From assembly GCA_963070105.1 (NCBI GenBank), contig OY718807.1, forward strand, positions 6,428,983 to 6,492,982: a DNA stretch of 64,000 nucleotides, in the 5' to 3' direction. The notes beneath the pieces were generated by a model that saw only the letters and a list, made by a program, of their open reading frames with translations, did not search any database and was not told the DNA's origin. The translations under genes and the position numbers were made by a program. The stretch is from Litomosoides sigmodontis. Its lineage: Eukaryota; Nematoda; Chromadorea; Rhabditida; Onchocercidae. This document shows positions 40,201 through 56,861 of this stretch, piece by piece (within the stretch, counting starts at the first letter, position 1; the number at the start of each line of letters is the position of its first letter).

Positions 40201-41899
40201 TTCCGCAAGTTTTATTTGGGCAATTGGATCGCCCGGCTCTTTCGCCATAGTTTCACAGCCTGAACAACGATAATAGCACCGCGCATTACGTGCTTGGTTC
40301 AATCGATAAACACGGAATCTGATAATTAACGAATAACTGAAGACTTCAACTAGAAAGTGGAATTTTAAATTCTAATTTAAAGTTAAAAATTACAAAAATA
40401 AACAGTTATGAACAAAGCAAAACCAACTTATCAGTCTTGGTAATAGGGACGGCGATATCAGTCCATTTAAACCGTCGGTTTAGAAGAAATACATAAGGAT
40501 GCAACACTAACGGGCGCTGACCAGATATTAATTCTTGAATAAGGGCACATCTACAAAAAGTAATCAATCAAAAGAGAAACACGATCAATTAAACATGAAA
40601 CTGAGTGTATCATAAATTTTTGAGCTTAAAATTGCGCAACGAATTTCCCTTGAAAATACTACTTTCACTTCAGGACATCTTTATTTTAGCATGAAGCATC
40701 AGTTCAAAACTTGAAAGCAAAAACCAAAACATATATGCATCATAACCAATTCTCGCAGTTTCTCTACCATAATACCCAACAACGATCATTTTTTAAGTAA
40801 ATTAAGTGAATAGAGGAATAAAATTTCGTCCAAAACAATGATTTTCTACCTCTCCTTGTCTTCATCTGTAAAATACTCCTCCGTATTATCACCGTTTTGC
40901 ACCGGTACATTGAAAACAACTGATGAAGCTAAACCTTTACTGGCTTCTGCAAACGCTTGCTAAAACAAATTTCCTCTGTAAAATTATATATATTAACTGA
41001 AAAAATAAATTAGCTACATTCCGAACCTAGGAAAAAAATCAATGTATTTAGAGTATTAAAAATCGAACAATAAAGTAAATCAAACTATTCAAGTGACAAA
41101 GTAACTGCTGAAGATAATGATTTTATGTCTAAACTATTGGAGTACTGATACTCTCAATTTAACTCGAAAATTAATGAAAACACAAAACCACGTCCTAACC
41201 TGAAACTGTGCGATCTGCGAAGGATGTAAATCACCCAAAGTTATGGTACCGAGGATTTTCGGTTGCTGTTGATACTGTTGACATGGCTGTAGTTGTAAAT
41301 TAGCAGAATTCCTAAAAATAAAAAACCGGTCTTCCAAATTTTGACATTAACAGTACAATGTAAAAATGTTCAGGAAATTAAATTCTAACAACAAAAAATT
41401 AAAATATTGTATTTATTCAACATCCATAATCATTAGAATTCAATTATAGCATTTTGCATGCATGACCTTTCCGTTGAATTGAAATTATTGTTAATATGTT
41501 GAACTTCTCCGTCATTAATATAAGCCTGCAAGATTCAGCAAATGTAAATTTTTAATAAATTTCAGTATCTCATTAACGGCTACTAATGTTGGCGAAACAT
41601 AGGAATTCAGTTTCTTAGCTATCCGAGTTAAACAAACTTTACGATGTAAGTTGGATGAATTTAATTGAAAAATACGACGAATATAAAGTAAATAACAAGG
41701 AGAGTGAATGTTAACTTCACTTAAAAGTAGAAAAACATGTTTATTTGAGACTAATGTGGAAGAGAAAATTTTATACTTGCATATTGTTGGCTACAGAATC
41801 AGCACAGAGTGAATCAGCAATCTGATCAGCAGCTTCTTCATCTGTTATCTCTCCGCGCAGAGCCCGAACAAATGTCTTCTCGATAAACGTCGTTAGCAT
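37279..41899 (-). CDS. Unrecognised 708-aa protein with acidic segment and Cys knuckle
   Basis: Thirteen exons join in phase: 41899-41777, 41525-41467, 41311-41200, 40959-40850, 40550-40428, 40318-40200, 40021-39876, 39720-39604, 39163-39015, 38909-38868, 38665-38497, 38282-37907 and 37760-37279. The N-terminal third contains a Gln-rich patch (QPCQQYQQQPK). A block RRFKWTDIAVPI then RNARCYYRCSGCETM follows. This resembles the W/C/H pattern of FLYWCH or transposase-derived DNA-binding domains in worms, but I cannot confirm it. Residues near 420-560 are very acidic, with runs of Asp (YDDDDDDDDNN). The C-terminal 160 residues are basic, Arg/Gln-rich and probably helical. A nuclear, DNA- or chromatin-associated role is a guess. 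The exon 12/13 join (donor AGAGA/GTAGAC) is the weakest. Confidence 0.6.
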
Positions 41900-44915
<3,016 letters not shown>

Positions 44916-45999
44916 GAATGACATTTGTTATCGGTTCATTGTTATAATTTAAACGCATATGTTATAAACAATTTTTCCACACACCAATATTAGGTTTAAT
45001 CTGTGGACATTTATCAAATATGTGACTAGCTTTTGTAAAAGCCGTCACCGCATTCTGCGTGTCTCAAGTTCTACTTAATTTTAAAAAGAAAATTATTATT
45101 ACAACTTATCTGTCTTTAGCTTCCCGAGCAGTCCCAAGCCAATATGCGAAGTAAGTCTCACGTAGTTCTGAGTGCTCCTTTTAACGTCTAACAAGTCGAA
45201 GATTATTTCATACAAAAAGTGCCTAGCTTATTTAAAACACATGTCGACATAGCACCGAATGCGAACTCAAGGTTTTTCTTGAGAATTAAAATTAGAGTGG
45301 AACTGTGCAACGACTACACTATTACGACAATATGAAAACATTTAAATGAAGTTACTGTTTTTATACAAATTGGAAATGTTAAATATACAACCCATTTCTC
45401 ACAAACGGAATGATAGAAGGTTTCTAATACTTTCTAACACAAGAATTCACAAAAGAATTCGATCAGATTGAGAAGTTCGCCAAATATTGCCAATAACTTA
45501 CAATTGAATTTATATAAGTGCAATTAAATTAGAGTAAAAAAATAGAAATTAGAGCAGCTTGGTATGAAAATCCAGCAACCGATCACTCAAAATATTCGAG
45601 TTCTGTACTTCTTGATGCTAGTGTATGAAAACAGCTAGTTTTGAACACATAGATCTTCAAAAAGCAAGTCTTGATTAAATTATCAATTTAAGAATTGCTG
45701 GAGTGCTCATACAGCCTAAATAATTAAAAGAGTCTATAGTGACGATAATCTGGTAATTGCGCGTTAGATACTTGTTCAAAAATTTATCTAATAATTGAAA
45801 AGTTTCTTGCATATTTTTCTCTGGAGAAATATGCGTGAAATCGCTACCGTAAAACAAGTTGGATATGACGATGTAAGACAATATGAAGACAAAATATCAA
45901 CATCACAGTTATCAGTAGTTAAAATCAAGTAAATTAGATGACAGTCTGTGGAAAACTCTACAACTGACACAACCTACATCACGATTTACATTACGATGT
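44916..45999. other. Intergenic between convergent RPL11 and V-ATPase H
   Basis: AT-rich 3' flanks of both genes, with no gene seen. ORFs at 45675-45970 on the minus strand lack features and lie in the 3' flank of V-ATPase H. Confidence 0.5.
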
Positions 46000-48900
46000 T
46001 CATTCAGCTGCAGTAGCCGCATTGTCAGCGTCCAACTGCTTGCCAAGATATTCCCAATTGTGTACCATTAATTTCTGGATTGCAAGCAGTGAATGGTATC
46101 GTACGTTTGGATCATCCGCCGAAAGTAATTTCATCACTGCTTGCTTACCTTGTAATTGCTCAATTTTGCTGGAAAGAAAGATAGAGTATTATTAATATGC
46201 GAACATATTACAAAAAAATACAAATATTCGGATATATTACAAACCCCAAAGAAAAAGACATGAAAACCAACTTTTTGCCCCTTGGATAGTGTCTAACGTA
46301 TTCTCCGATATCATGAACTGCTACGCAAAGAGCTAATGTATCGGATTGTACCTCCAAAATCTTGATCAAAATCCTAAAATGTACATATAAAAGAAGCCAA
46401 TAGCAATCTTTGAACATTTTGCTATGCAGATAGAAACTTGCCTTAAAAGTTCAAAATCTTTTTCATTGAATTTTTGCGCATTTTCCCTCCAGAATTTCTC
46501 TGATTTATGAACCGGACTCCACTGCAAGCGACCTGATTTCACCTTTAAAAAATCGAAAAATCAAATCGTTTTTCATATTTCATAAACAAAGATGCTGTGG
46601 AAGAGCCTTGAAGCTCAAATCATTTTAAAAGTTATCATGAGACTTAATAAGTCCTTTGAACTTGAAACTTAACAGAAATCGTAACATCAGTGCCTACCAA
46701 TGAAAGAACTACATAGTGCTTTATATATCATTTGAAGCACACCTCCGATACGTATTCGTCAAAAGACGAGAAGTCTTGGACCGAGGAATGCAATTTTTCA
46801 CTGAGAAATTCAACATCGTCGTTCAGTTCAGCATCATCAAATTTTTTAGAGTCCATCAGTTCAAGTGTTTTCAGAGTCTTGCATTGCACCATCTGCAAAG
46901 CTGTTTCTCGTTCGAGACCATGGTCATTAATTTTCTCGAGAATGTTCCGAAACGTTCCCAAGATTATGCGAATTACCTGTGATAAGCAATTTATATTTTG
47001 CTGCAAAAATAATGATAAAAATCATTAACAGTCATTATAAACTGTTATGTACCGAGCCATGAAAATGCGCTGACTAATTTCTTAAGCTTCAAAAAGCATC
47101 CATGTACACAGCTTTACCTTTTCTTTAGTCGATTCCGAAAGAATATCACCAAGAATTTGAATGACCCCGCTATGGGGAAATTTTTCTGCTATAGCTGGAT
47201 TGAATGTAAGACACCACAGAGAGAAAATGAGTTGATACTGGAGCTGGAAATTGGTTTTGCCACTCAACACTGATAAAATACTGAAAGTGCAAGATGTTTC
47301 CAAGTTATTTTCTACAGGAAAATAAAACAAAGAGCTTAATGTCCATTACAGTAAAAATGTCTTATCCGTCTGTTCAAAAGTAAAATATTTCGATTTAATT
47401 TCCTGAGCATGTGAAAAAATAGCGTGAAAGATTTAACTAAATGTTTGAAGCATTATACATTATCTCTACAGAAAAATCGTTGTGTCTAATTACTAAAATA
47501 AAGAAAATAAAAAACAGATAATTCATTTAAACACCTCGTGATACCATCCATTGCTAAAAATGCATGACGATACTCATCAATCCGAAGCATCATTTGCAAA
47601 CAACGTGCCGTTGTGTTGATATATTCATTTCCTACAGACTTCAGTTGATCCTTGAGAAATGAAATGTAGAAGTTCAAATCAGAACCTTCCATACGTGTCG
47701 TGCCAAAACATGCAAATTTCGCCAAAACAGATGACATCTGTAAAACGTGTCCCATAAATCATAGCATCACAAAATTTATTATTTAAATTGAAATTCCAAC
47801 GACCAAATAGTAGTTCCCAATAAGCACTGAAGCACATACTTAATGAAATTATTTCGAAATCTTGCTAAAATTGCATAGAAAATGCAAACCTGATTTACAG
47901 TGAAGGGATCTTGACGTTGTAATATGCAAAGAAACCACGACCATAACGTACGCTTGTTTTTTCGGCCATAGCTATGGAATATTTCTACACGTGATTTATC
48001 TTCCTCAAATAAGCCATCATTCATTAAATAAAAATGTTATACGTGAGGTTAAATGAGCGAAGGCTAAAACCGATATTTGCTTTAGAATTTCTTTTTAGAG
48101 ATAGCAAAATCTCAAAAAAAAAGCATTCATTTGTTACGTTCTCTATAAAAACAGATAAATTATCGGTCAGTAATGACTGAATGGTTGCCATTTCAGATCT
48201 CTTCTGCTACATTCAAATACAATATTATCAGAAAACGATCTTTGGTTTTCATAAATTGGTAATTCTTCGGTAGAGTATGGAAAAACAAATGAAATAGAGG
48301 AACGCTAACCATAATCATGTCATCCAGTAACGTTAATACATAACGAACGTTTTGATCTTTGGCAACAGTTGTAACAAAATTGATCATTGTTCGTGCACAT
48401 TGCACCTTGTTACTGTCCAGAAGAGCATCACGGTCTTGCTTAGTTCTTGTTAGTTCATATGCCGTTATGAAATTGTAATCTTCTTGCGCAATCATTTGAC
48501 TCCTGAAGTATCCATCTATTAACTCGAAAATAATTAGTAACGTAAAACATACTTAAAGTTTTTAATACCTGTTTCCCCATTACCTTATCCTCTATCCCAA
48601 AAGCAAAGTAATAGATTCCTAATTACAACAAATATCAAGAAATATATCCAACAATTCAATGACACGATGCAGCACCACTACCCCCTTAAAAATGCTTTTT
48701 TACTTCACCCTTATTTTTTTTCAATGCGCTACTACTTCTATTTTTCAGTGCACTACCGACTTACTACGAGTTATCGCTAATTTTCCAGGACCTACCTGAG
48801 AGCTTCTTTTTTTTCACCGTAACCCTTGCATTGTCAGCGAAGCAGAGAGAAAAAAACTCTTTCTAAAACCACTACCTTAACCTAAAGACACCTAAAGATG

Positions 48901-49120
48901 CATGTTTTGCTTCATATCCTTAGTTCTGGTTAACGTTTCACTTTGAAATACGATAATACACACGTGAAGGAGCAGTATTAAAAGCAAACCTCAAGTAAGA
49001 ATTCCAATTTGGCCTACTATTTCGAACATCGGCTGCTTCCAGCTGTAATTTACTCGTAGCACTAATCATATCAACTTGGGAAATTTGCGGGACATCCGCC
49101 GATATTGCCGAATCGGTCAT
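46000..49120 (-). CDS. vha-15: V-type proton ATPase subunit H
   Basis: Nine exons give 469 aa: 49120-48990, 48502-48310, 48003-47890, 47737-47535, 47280-47118, 46976-46743, 46542-46442, 46373-46272 and 46168-46000. Family signatures include [17 protein letters not shown] near the N terminus, [10 protein letters not shown], the ARM-like helical repeats ([14 protein letters not shown]), [30 protein letters not shown] and the closing [12 protein letters not shown]. Subunit H sits at the V1 stalk and is needed for ATP hydrolysis coupling in acidic organelles and excretory cells. Length matches the family. I chose the ATG at 49120; an acceptor-like TTTCAG ends at 49166 upstream. Intron 7 uses a GC donor (AAG/GCAAGT at 46441). 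The acceptor of exon 3 (TTTGAG) is weak but is required by phase. Confidence 0.95.
46374..46441 (-). other. GC-AG intron in V-ATPase H
   Basis: Exon 7 ends TTTTAAG and the intron begins GCAAGT, an otherwise perfect donor. The acceptor is ATTTTAG before 46373. Joining gives the expected [11 protein letters not shown] in phase. No GT donor fits. Confidence 0.75.
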
Positions 49121-50055
49121 TTCTTCAGAATGGAGTACGGCGTTCAAAAGTGTCGGAAATAATTGCTGAAAGTTAAAAACATGTCAACATTACCATTTTC
49201 AAATCGATTCTGTTTATATTTCTCCAATTCCTTCCCTAATTATTTCTTGGCACTATCAAGAAACAAAAAAAAATAGGAATTGCGTGGATGAGAACAGAGA
49301 TATATGTGTAGAGAAATACTTGAAGATCGCACGAAACACTTCACACGAATTGAACTAATCAAAAACTGAGAAACCAACGATCAAAGGCAAGCATTCCATG
49401 TAGGACCATTTCGTTCCAATATTTTAACGTAGAAATAAATTGACAAGAGAGAGTTACGAGGGAATATCCAAGGTTTTCGGATGTGTCGAGGGGTCTCAAT
49501 CAGCTTTTTAAATCTTCCTTTAGCACTTAAAATTAAAAAGATCAACAGACCCTCAAGTTAACATGTCAAGAGTTATTGATCAGTGGTCATTTCACGTGTA
49601 GTCATTTTCTCTCGTACAGTTTTTCTTCAAGTTATGTGCGAGTTACACGCCTTGCATTCCACAGAAATACTACTGCGCGATCATTGCTGATTGATTATTC
49701 AGTTTTGCATCATTATGAATGGTACCATTACAGTGTCCATTACGAGGATCGTCTACGCTCACGCATTGGCAGACATTTAATACAGTTTTTCTCCTCTTCT
49801 TCTTCTTCATTTTTTTCTTTCTCTTTTCTTCTCTTGCACGCATTCATCTTTCTCTCGTACCGCCCGGAAGGGAGACCTTCGGAGGGATTCTACTCCTCAT
49901 TGATGACTCACTACGTCACCTGCCCTTCGCAATGTATGGAATTAGTCATTTGTTTCCAACACAGACGGTTCCTTTTCAACTGTCTGATGACGAAATTTGG
50001 TGCAATTCTTGGAATTTTTTCAAGATTCTCCCGCATGCTACGGGCAGTTGCCATA

Positions 50056-50116
<61 letters not shown>

Positions 50117-50581
50117 TGTGTGAGTGTGTTCATGCGTGTTATAAATACATATATGCGAGTGTGTGTGTGTGTGTGTGTGTGTGTTTGGATTGTTGTTTTG
50201 TAAATATATCTTTAAAAAACAATAGAAAATTTATGTTGTAGGAAGCATAGGATATCCCAGATGATTTTAACTCACAAAAGTTTCAGGTAACGATCGATGC
50301 GCCTTTTTTTCTCTACCCGTGAAGGTATCAACTTTCGAATGGGAAAAAGTAGTGGTTCGAGCAGTTTGAAATATTTTTGGTAAATTGGAAAATAGTCTAA
50401 TTTGGCAATGCAATTACCATTGAGGAATTAATCCGATAGATGGGAGGATGTTCATTTATGCAATTGCTTTCTCAGTCTGACTTGTCAGATAGGTTGCTTG
50501 TCATTTTAGGTCGCTGATGAGAAAATTAATTTTTTTATGTTAGAAGGCAAACAATTTGGTGACACATGCCTAACATTTATA
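49121..50581. promoter_or_regulatory. Divergent region between V-ATPase H and ADAM17
   Basis: The two starts point away from each other across 1.46 kb. The probable V-ATPase H trans-splice acceptor is at 49166-49171 (minus). A CpG-containing, pyrimidine-rich patch at 49570-50040 gives chance open frames on the plus strand. Two TG microsatellites (50058-50114, 50158-50183) follow. Confidence 0.45.
50058..50114. repeat. TG microsatellite
   Basis: About 28 TG units. Another TG tract of about 13 units follows at 50158-50183. They extend false VCVCVC proteins. Confidence 0.95.
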
Positions 50582-53500
50582 ATGTTGCTATTTTGGAGGA
50601 GAATCGTCGTCTTATTCCATTTCCTGTTTTATATTTGTTTACTGGCAAATGGAGCATTTACTAGCGGTAATTTTACTCGTTTTTCTAAATTGAAAATAAC
50701 GCAACAGTTGAGGGGAAAGTTTCAAGTAATTAACTATTTTAAATGATAAACTGGTAACACCGCCATTGTATGACAACCACCTGCACTTCCTATCAATTAT
50801 ATATTTCCTTCAAGAATAACAAATGAAGATAGTTGAAGGCGAGAGAGAAACGGATGTAAATAGAAGATTAAAATATTACGAAATTATCGAAGTGAATAAA
50901 CGAATCGAAAAACGAGGCGTTGTGGATAATAGCGTTTTGTACAACAGACAGGAACGATTAACTTTTCGGTTCATCCTTTTTTTCTTCCATTACCTAACGA
51001 AATTTCAATACGTCAAACATGCCATGCAAAACAAGAGTAGTTGAAAAATTATTTTCATCAAAAATTGATTTTACATATGAATTAATTCATTCAATTTATG
51101 ATTTTCGTCTTTTTCTCGCAGATAATTTTTTATGAAATAAATAGAATGGAAAAGAAAGGAGGAAGGAAAACCGCAATTTGTGTGATTTACAATTTACAAT
51201 TTTTGGAATTTTTTTTAAAAGACTTGAGAAATATTTCCAGGGCTTTCAATCGCTTTTTTGACATATATCTTACACCGAAGCGAGGTATTCTTCATACGAA
51301 TTTCAAATGTCGAGAAATAGATGGCCACGGAAATGAAAAAGTGTGCGCAGTAAATCCGGATGAGCATTTCGGTGGCCATTTGCATGGTGAAACATTTTAC
51401 TGTGTTATTTTAAATTCCGATTATTTTTGCATTCAGTTATGAGAAATTGTTCATGGTTGTTGCAATCTACACGGTTCATTTCAGTTAGGTTTTGAAATTG
51501 ATACAGGGCGTTTAATTAGCGTCATTTTTATCCACACCAAACATAATATTATGCATTTGATATTTGTATTAATTTTGAAATTATTTTACTATTATGCTTG
51601 CGTTTCGACAGCTTTATCCAGCTCTTAGTTTACTGATTCTTATTTCCGGTATTCTAAAGGTACCAATAATTCGGTCGTAACAATTAGCTACAGTGATGAA
51701 GGATCGTTATTGGGTACTGTACAGAGTGATGGTGAAATCTACGTCTTCGAACCTGCAAAAATTTATTTCGTACTTTTTATTTTATAAAATTATTTATCAC
51801 AGTTATATGTAAAATGAATTTTGCTCTGTGAGATGATTTTCCATTTAATATAAATTTTTTATTTCGGCAATTTAAATCTTTTAAATCCGCTTAGTTCTTA
51901 CTACATCGATTGAATGTTAACTTTGGCTTTTGACATGTTTTATAGAAATTAGAAAGGGTGTTATAAATAGTGTAAATGATATTAAAAGACAAAACCAAAT
52001 TACGCTTAAGAAGTACAGTAGTTCTTTGGTTTAAATAATAAATTTTCAAGTTCTTAAGGAGGTCAGTATCATGACATTCTGGAACAAATTTTTAGAAAAC
52101 AGCTCATCCTCGACAAGTCTTGGCTTATCGAAATTCAGATTTAAAACTAAATTATGAGAAGGATAATCGATTTTGTTCATCAATATTGGTTGGGAAGCGA
52201 AATAATGCATCATTTTTTGAATCAGCGCGAATCAAACGATTATCAGCATTACCGGCACAGAAAAACCGGTCAGTTGATTTTCTATTCTAAGCTAGGTTGC
52301 GACAATCTATATCACTTATTCTATCTGTGGAACAATTTATTATTAATTTTAGGTGTGCTCTACGCGTGGTTGCAGACTATCGATTTTTTAGAACGATTGG
52401 AAATGGTAGTCAAGCATTCTCTGCTAGATATTTGGTTTGTTTTAGATGGAGTTTTGCACACAAACATTTCTCTTATAAGAAAGTTTTTTATCTTTGGATA
52501 AATGGCGAAGTAATATTAACCGTATTAAATTGATAAGCTTACAGATAAATGTAATTGATCGTGTCAATGCGTTGTATACAACGACTGATTGGGGAATCGA
52601 CGAGGACGGGCGACGACTGATCAATATGGGTTTTATGATAAAAGAAATGATAATTCATACGTCGCCTACTGTTGATCAACCTAACCATTATAACTCATAT
52701 ACCGACACTAAGCGAAATGTCAGGGCTGTTCTTGATGTTAGTTATATTAATTGCTTTCTAATCAAAGATATTCAACAACACTTACCTCATGTAGGTGTTT
52801 CTAATAAATTAATTGAAACTACTTGAATAGAAAAGAAAAAATCTATTACCAATGTGTCATTGGGGGGAGAAATTCAATGAGCTTATTTGTTAGTTGCTAA
52901 TATGAAAGTTCTTAAGGTCATCATGCAAAATTACATGCTAACGTTGATTATGCTGGTACTGTATATTGAAAACATGTGTAATAAAAAGATATTTTGGTAA
53001 TCGAGAAGGAATGAATAGTCGTGTGTTAAAACTTCTGGTTAAGTCCCTCATTGTTTAGTCTCATTCTGACATCAAATATTTTCAGAATTTTTCCAGAAAC
53101 CAAGGGTCTGATAAATACTGCCTTGTTCACCTGTTCACAGCACAGTCGTTCGATAATGGTGTCCTTGGTTTGGCATATATATCATCACCTGAGCTTGATG
53201 CGGCGGGTGGGATATGTTCAGTCCAGGTCATCGATTTTATTTATTTCTTAAAAATAATTTGAGCCATTTTAAGTTCGGAATTTTTCATTCGTTAGGATTA
53301 ATTTGTCTTTATGATTGCACGACATGATATATTGAATTTATAACTGTTCTTTTAATCTAAATTTATTTCTATTATAATGAAGTGGAAATTATTAATGATA
53401 TTTTCAGTGGACTACTTTTAATCAGTTTCCATCATATTAAACATCAATAAATTCTTTATTTACTAACGATAATTATAGATAATTATAGAGTCAAAAAAAT

Positions 53501-56500
53501 TTTTTGCCTAAATTCTCTGGATAGATAAGTTCTTCAATGAGCATTTTGTTTGATTTCGCCAATATTTTTTGTACCAATGTTTTGTTTTATTTCAAAGCAT
53601 TCTTTACAAGTTATATTTAATTCTAGATATATATTTATTAGTGAATAAAAAATGAGAAAAGGAGCCAGTAATGGATTTGTGATAATTATATCACATAGTA
53701 GGTATTTACATAATGATAATTCAGAATAGGGATCGATTAGGTATTGTCTATTACAATACTGCTCTTTCAAGCACTAAGGCTGCCCATGGTGGCACAGTGG
53801 TATCGCGTGAAGCGGATATTGTAACAGCTCACGGTAAGCAATCCATGAATTTTTTGCGAAATTTGTTATTACGTCAACGTACACTCTGCATTCAGTGCAT
53901 TTTGGTGCAAATGATTACAGAATAATTACATTATAGGATTATTATTGGTTGATTATGTTGTTCAAGTATTTTTCTTCATAGTTTAAACTTCTGGAATAAT
54001 ATTATTCTTGTTATGGATAAATTCGTTGCTTGCTTTTCATGGACTGTATAATTTTCAGAATTAGGTCATAATTGGGGTGCGACACATGACGATTTGTCAA
54101 CAGAATGCTCACCACCGTACAGTTTAGGTGGTTCCTATATTATGAACACTTTTTCTGTTTCTGGATATGATGAGAATAATAATGTGAGTTTGTAGAAGGA
54201 ATATAAAAATAATTTTTTATAAAGCCTTGAGCAGATCGGTAATCGCGCATACGTTTATGTTCATTCACTAAGCCACCAAAATTTCCAATTATATTTTAGA
54301 CTATTAGAATTTGATCAACGGGTTTTTATATTTAATTTCATGCATCTGAAACCATCTTCGTATTTCACATAACGATTTTATTAAAAATACGTTTTAACTG
54401 ATAAATGAGGACGTCATTTTTAAGAAAGTTTTTTACTAGTACGCTTTAATAATTGGCAAATGCAATATCCGATTTAACAGCGTTTTTCGCCATGTTCTCG
54501 CCGTCTCATTGGAAAAGTTCTGTCGCGAAAAGCAAATATTTGTTTTGAACCTGAAATGAATGCGTTCTGCGGTAATGGTAAAGTTGAAAATGATACAAAT
54601 GGTTTCGCAGAAGAATGTGATGTTGGTGGTTTGCTTTCCGGAACTACTGATAAGTAAATAATTTGAAGATTGTTTTCATTTGATGTACCTAGAGGAATAT
54701 TTTATCGTATCTGAAATGTTACACATAATAAAAATTATTTGTTAAGAGTACCAGGTCGGGGAAATATCTGAGCTGTCGTGTTACCTTCAGAACTTATTGT
54801 TCCTGGATTAAGGTATGACGCTCCAGAAATAATTTCTGGAATACATGTAACTGCGAAGCTACTTAAATTTATTTTCTCTGTTATATATTATTTATATATT
54901 ATATTACCTTCTAGTATTTTTTCTAGATGTTGCACATCAGATTGTCGTCTCAAACCAAACGCAATATGTTCACCAAAAAATAGTCCGTGCTGTTCAAGTA
55001 ACTGTCAGTTTCTTCCATCAACTCATCTTTGTTTGCATGAAAATCGATTTCAATGCAAGCTTTCTTCATATTGCACGTTAGTTCGTTAATATTTTGCGAA
55101 AATCCAATGTGAAAGTCGCATCCACGTAAGAAAAAATTTTTTTAACTCGCAGTCGTGATATTATACAATCAAGCACTGTAATTGAATTAATGACTAGTGG
55201 TGAACTTTTTTTTTCCAGGGGCAATTCAGGAGAATGTCCGGAACCTGGTTTTGTGCAAGATGGTACACCTTGTATTGAAGACGGCGAATGTTTGAATGGC
55301 CATTGTCTCACGTTTTGTGAGAGACCCTCTGTCGGTAAGAAACCGTGCATGTGCAGTAGAGGTTAGCTTTCTGCTTACATTAATAACATATGATGCCAAA
55401 ATCAGGGCCATCGATTTCTGCATGTAGTGTCTAGTTTTTATGCAGCGAAATCTTGCCAACTATTTCGTTGTTCTCCATAAAATACTTCTCATAGTGATAT
55501 GCTCTACACATAATTACGCGTCGATCTTAGAAGATTGGGAAATCAGAATTTTCAATGATTCGGTAAAGATAAAGTAGTATGTTGCCAATGGTTGAATCAT
55601 CGCGACTTCAATTTTCTCCAGTCAATTATTCACGTATCGGTTAAATTATGAGTTTTTAATTACAGTTGTAGTTACAGTGAAGAGCATAAGAATAATTCTG
55701 ATTTGACAATTTCATTTTTCAATAAAAAGTGCATTCATAAACCGTTACAGAAGCAGTTGCATGCTTACGTTGCTGCCGTTCTGAAAACGGGACTTGTGAG
55801 CCATATAGTTATAATCCGAAGTACATCTTGAAAGATGGCACTCGTTGTATTCACGGCACCTGTTCACGCGTTAGTTTTTCTCTTTTTTGTACCAACAAGT
55901 AGCTTCTTAAAATTTTTGGAGTTATGAAAAAAAATGCGCATGGGATGACCGCAGAAATATTGCGCGATATATATGGATAGGAGGCTATCAGAAATCACTG
56001 ACTAAATTGAAAAATATTCATGCTCACTTTAGCTTTGGACTTTTACACTTCCAAGTAACTCATCAAAATATCTGATATAATCAACGAGTTGATGTACGAT
56101 CAATTTTTCCAGGCTGTTTGCATTAAAGAAGTTGCTGATTTTGTTTCTCATTTTTGGTATATCATCGAAAACCTTGATGAAACGAATTTTTGTGAGTGTT
56201 ATCACGTTTTCTGTTAGCATGAGTATGTTTCATGGATAATATGATGTACATTTTTGGAATTACTAACTCCATAGGTTAAGTTTTTAATATCCAAAACTTT
56301 CCACCTTCTTCGAACCCATTACAGCTGGTTCATCATTAGTAGAATATTCCAAAAAGGATTATGATTAAACAAAAATTCGCATGAATGGAAATTAATAATA
56401 CTTTTCTTTTCAGGGAAATTTGTTGGCGACAACTTAGTTGGTATCATTGCAGCTGTTGTTCTAATTATATGGATTCCTGCAAGCATAGTCATCCATAAAA

Positions 56501-56861
56501 TAGTATGTATTTGGACCCATCCGAAAAACTGTCACACTCTCATGAGTTTACCTGTCCTATCATATTTTTGCATAGATGATATTCATGAATGATTCTAGCA
56601 GCTGTGAAAACTGGAAATTTGTCCGTGTTTAGGAGCAAAACAGTCATATTTTAATGTTTCTAATTTTAATTGTAAATTTAATTTAATTTAAATTTAAAGT
56701 TAAAAAATTTTTAATAATTTTTTTAGGACAAAGCACGTGAAGCTGCAGCAGTAGAGGAAAGTGAAAGTCGTATCCAAGTTGTCGGAGAAAAATCGATCTA
56801 CAAATACATTATTAATCCACATTCTCCGGAGAGTGATGTCGATCGAAATTTACAGTATTAG
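50582..56861 (+). CDS. adm-4: ADAM17/TACE-type membrane metalloprotease
   Basis: Seventeen exons in phase give 726 aa: 50582-50666, 50839-50968, 51241-51386, 51660-51769, 52096-52268, 52353-52434, 52545-52736, 53086-53226, 53725-53833, 54059-54183, 54481-54653, 54927-55076, 55219-55361, 55751-55869, 56113-56191, 56414-56502 and 56727-56861. The order is signal peptide, prodomain with a free Cys (184), furin site RIKR (202-205), then the metalloprotease domain. Its complete zinc site is [11 protein letters not shown] (389-399), followed by the GGSYIM turn. Next come a disintegrin-like domain, a Cys-rich region, a TACE-type stalk (FWYIIENLD), one transmembrane helix (about 657-680) and a 45-residue tail. 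It should shed membrane-bound ligands at the cell surface. Catalytic residues are intact. Exon 2's acceptor (GTTGAAG) is weak and the 5' end less sure. AATAAA lies at 56923. Confidence 0.93.

Noticed and set aside
46716..47028. Plus-strand ORFs opposite V-ATPase H
   Set aside because: Antisense shadows of the exon at 46976-46743, which encodes conserved subunit H sequence.
49576..50123. 179- and 134-codon plus-strand frames ending in VCVCVC
   Set aside because: Both are extended by the TG microsatellite and overlap each other. They have no domain and lie in the divergent promoter region.
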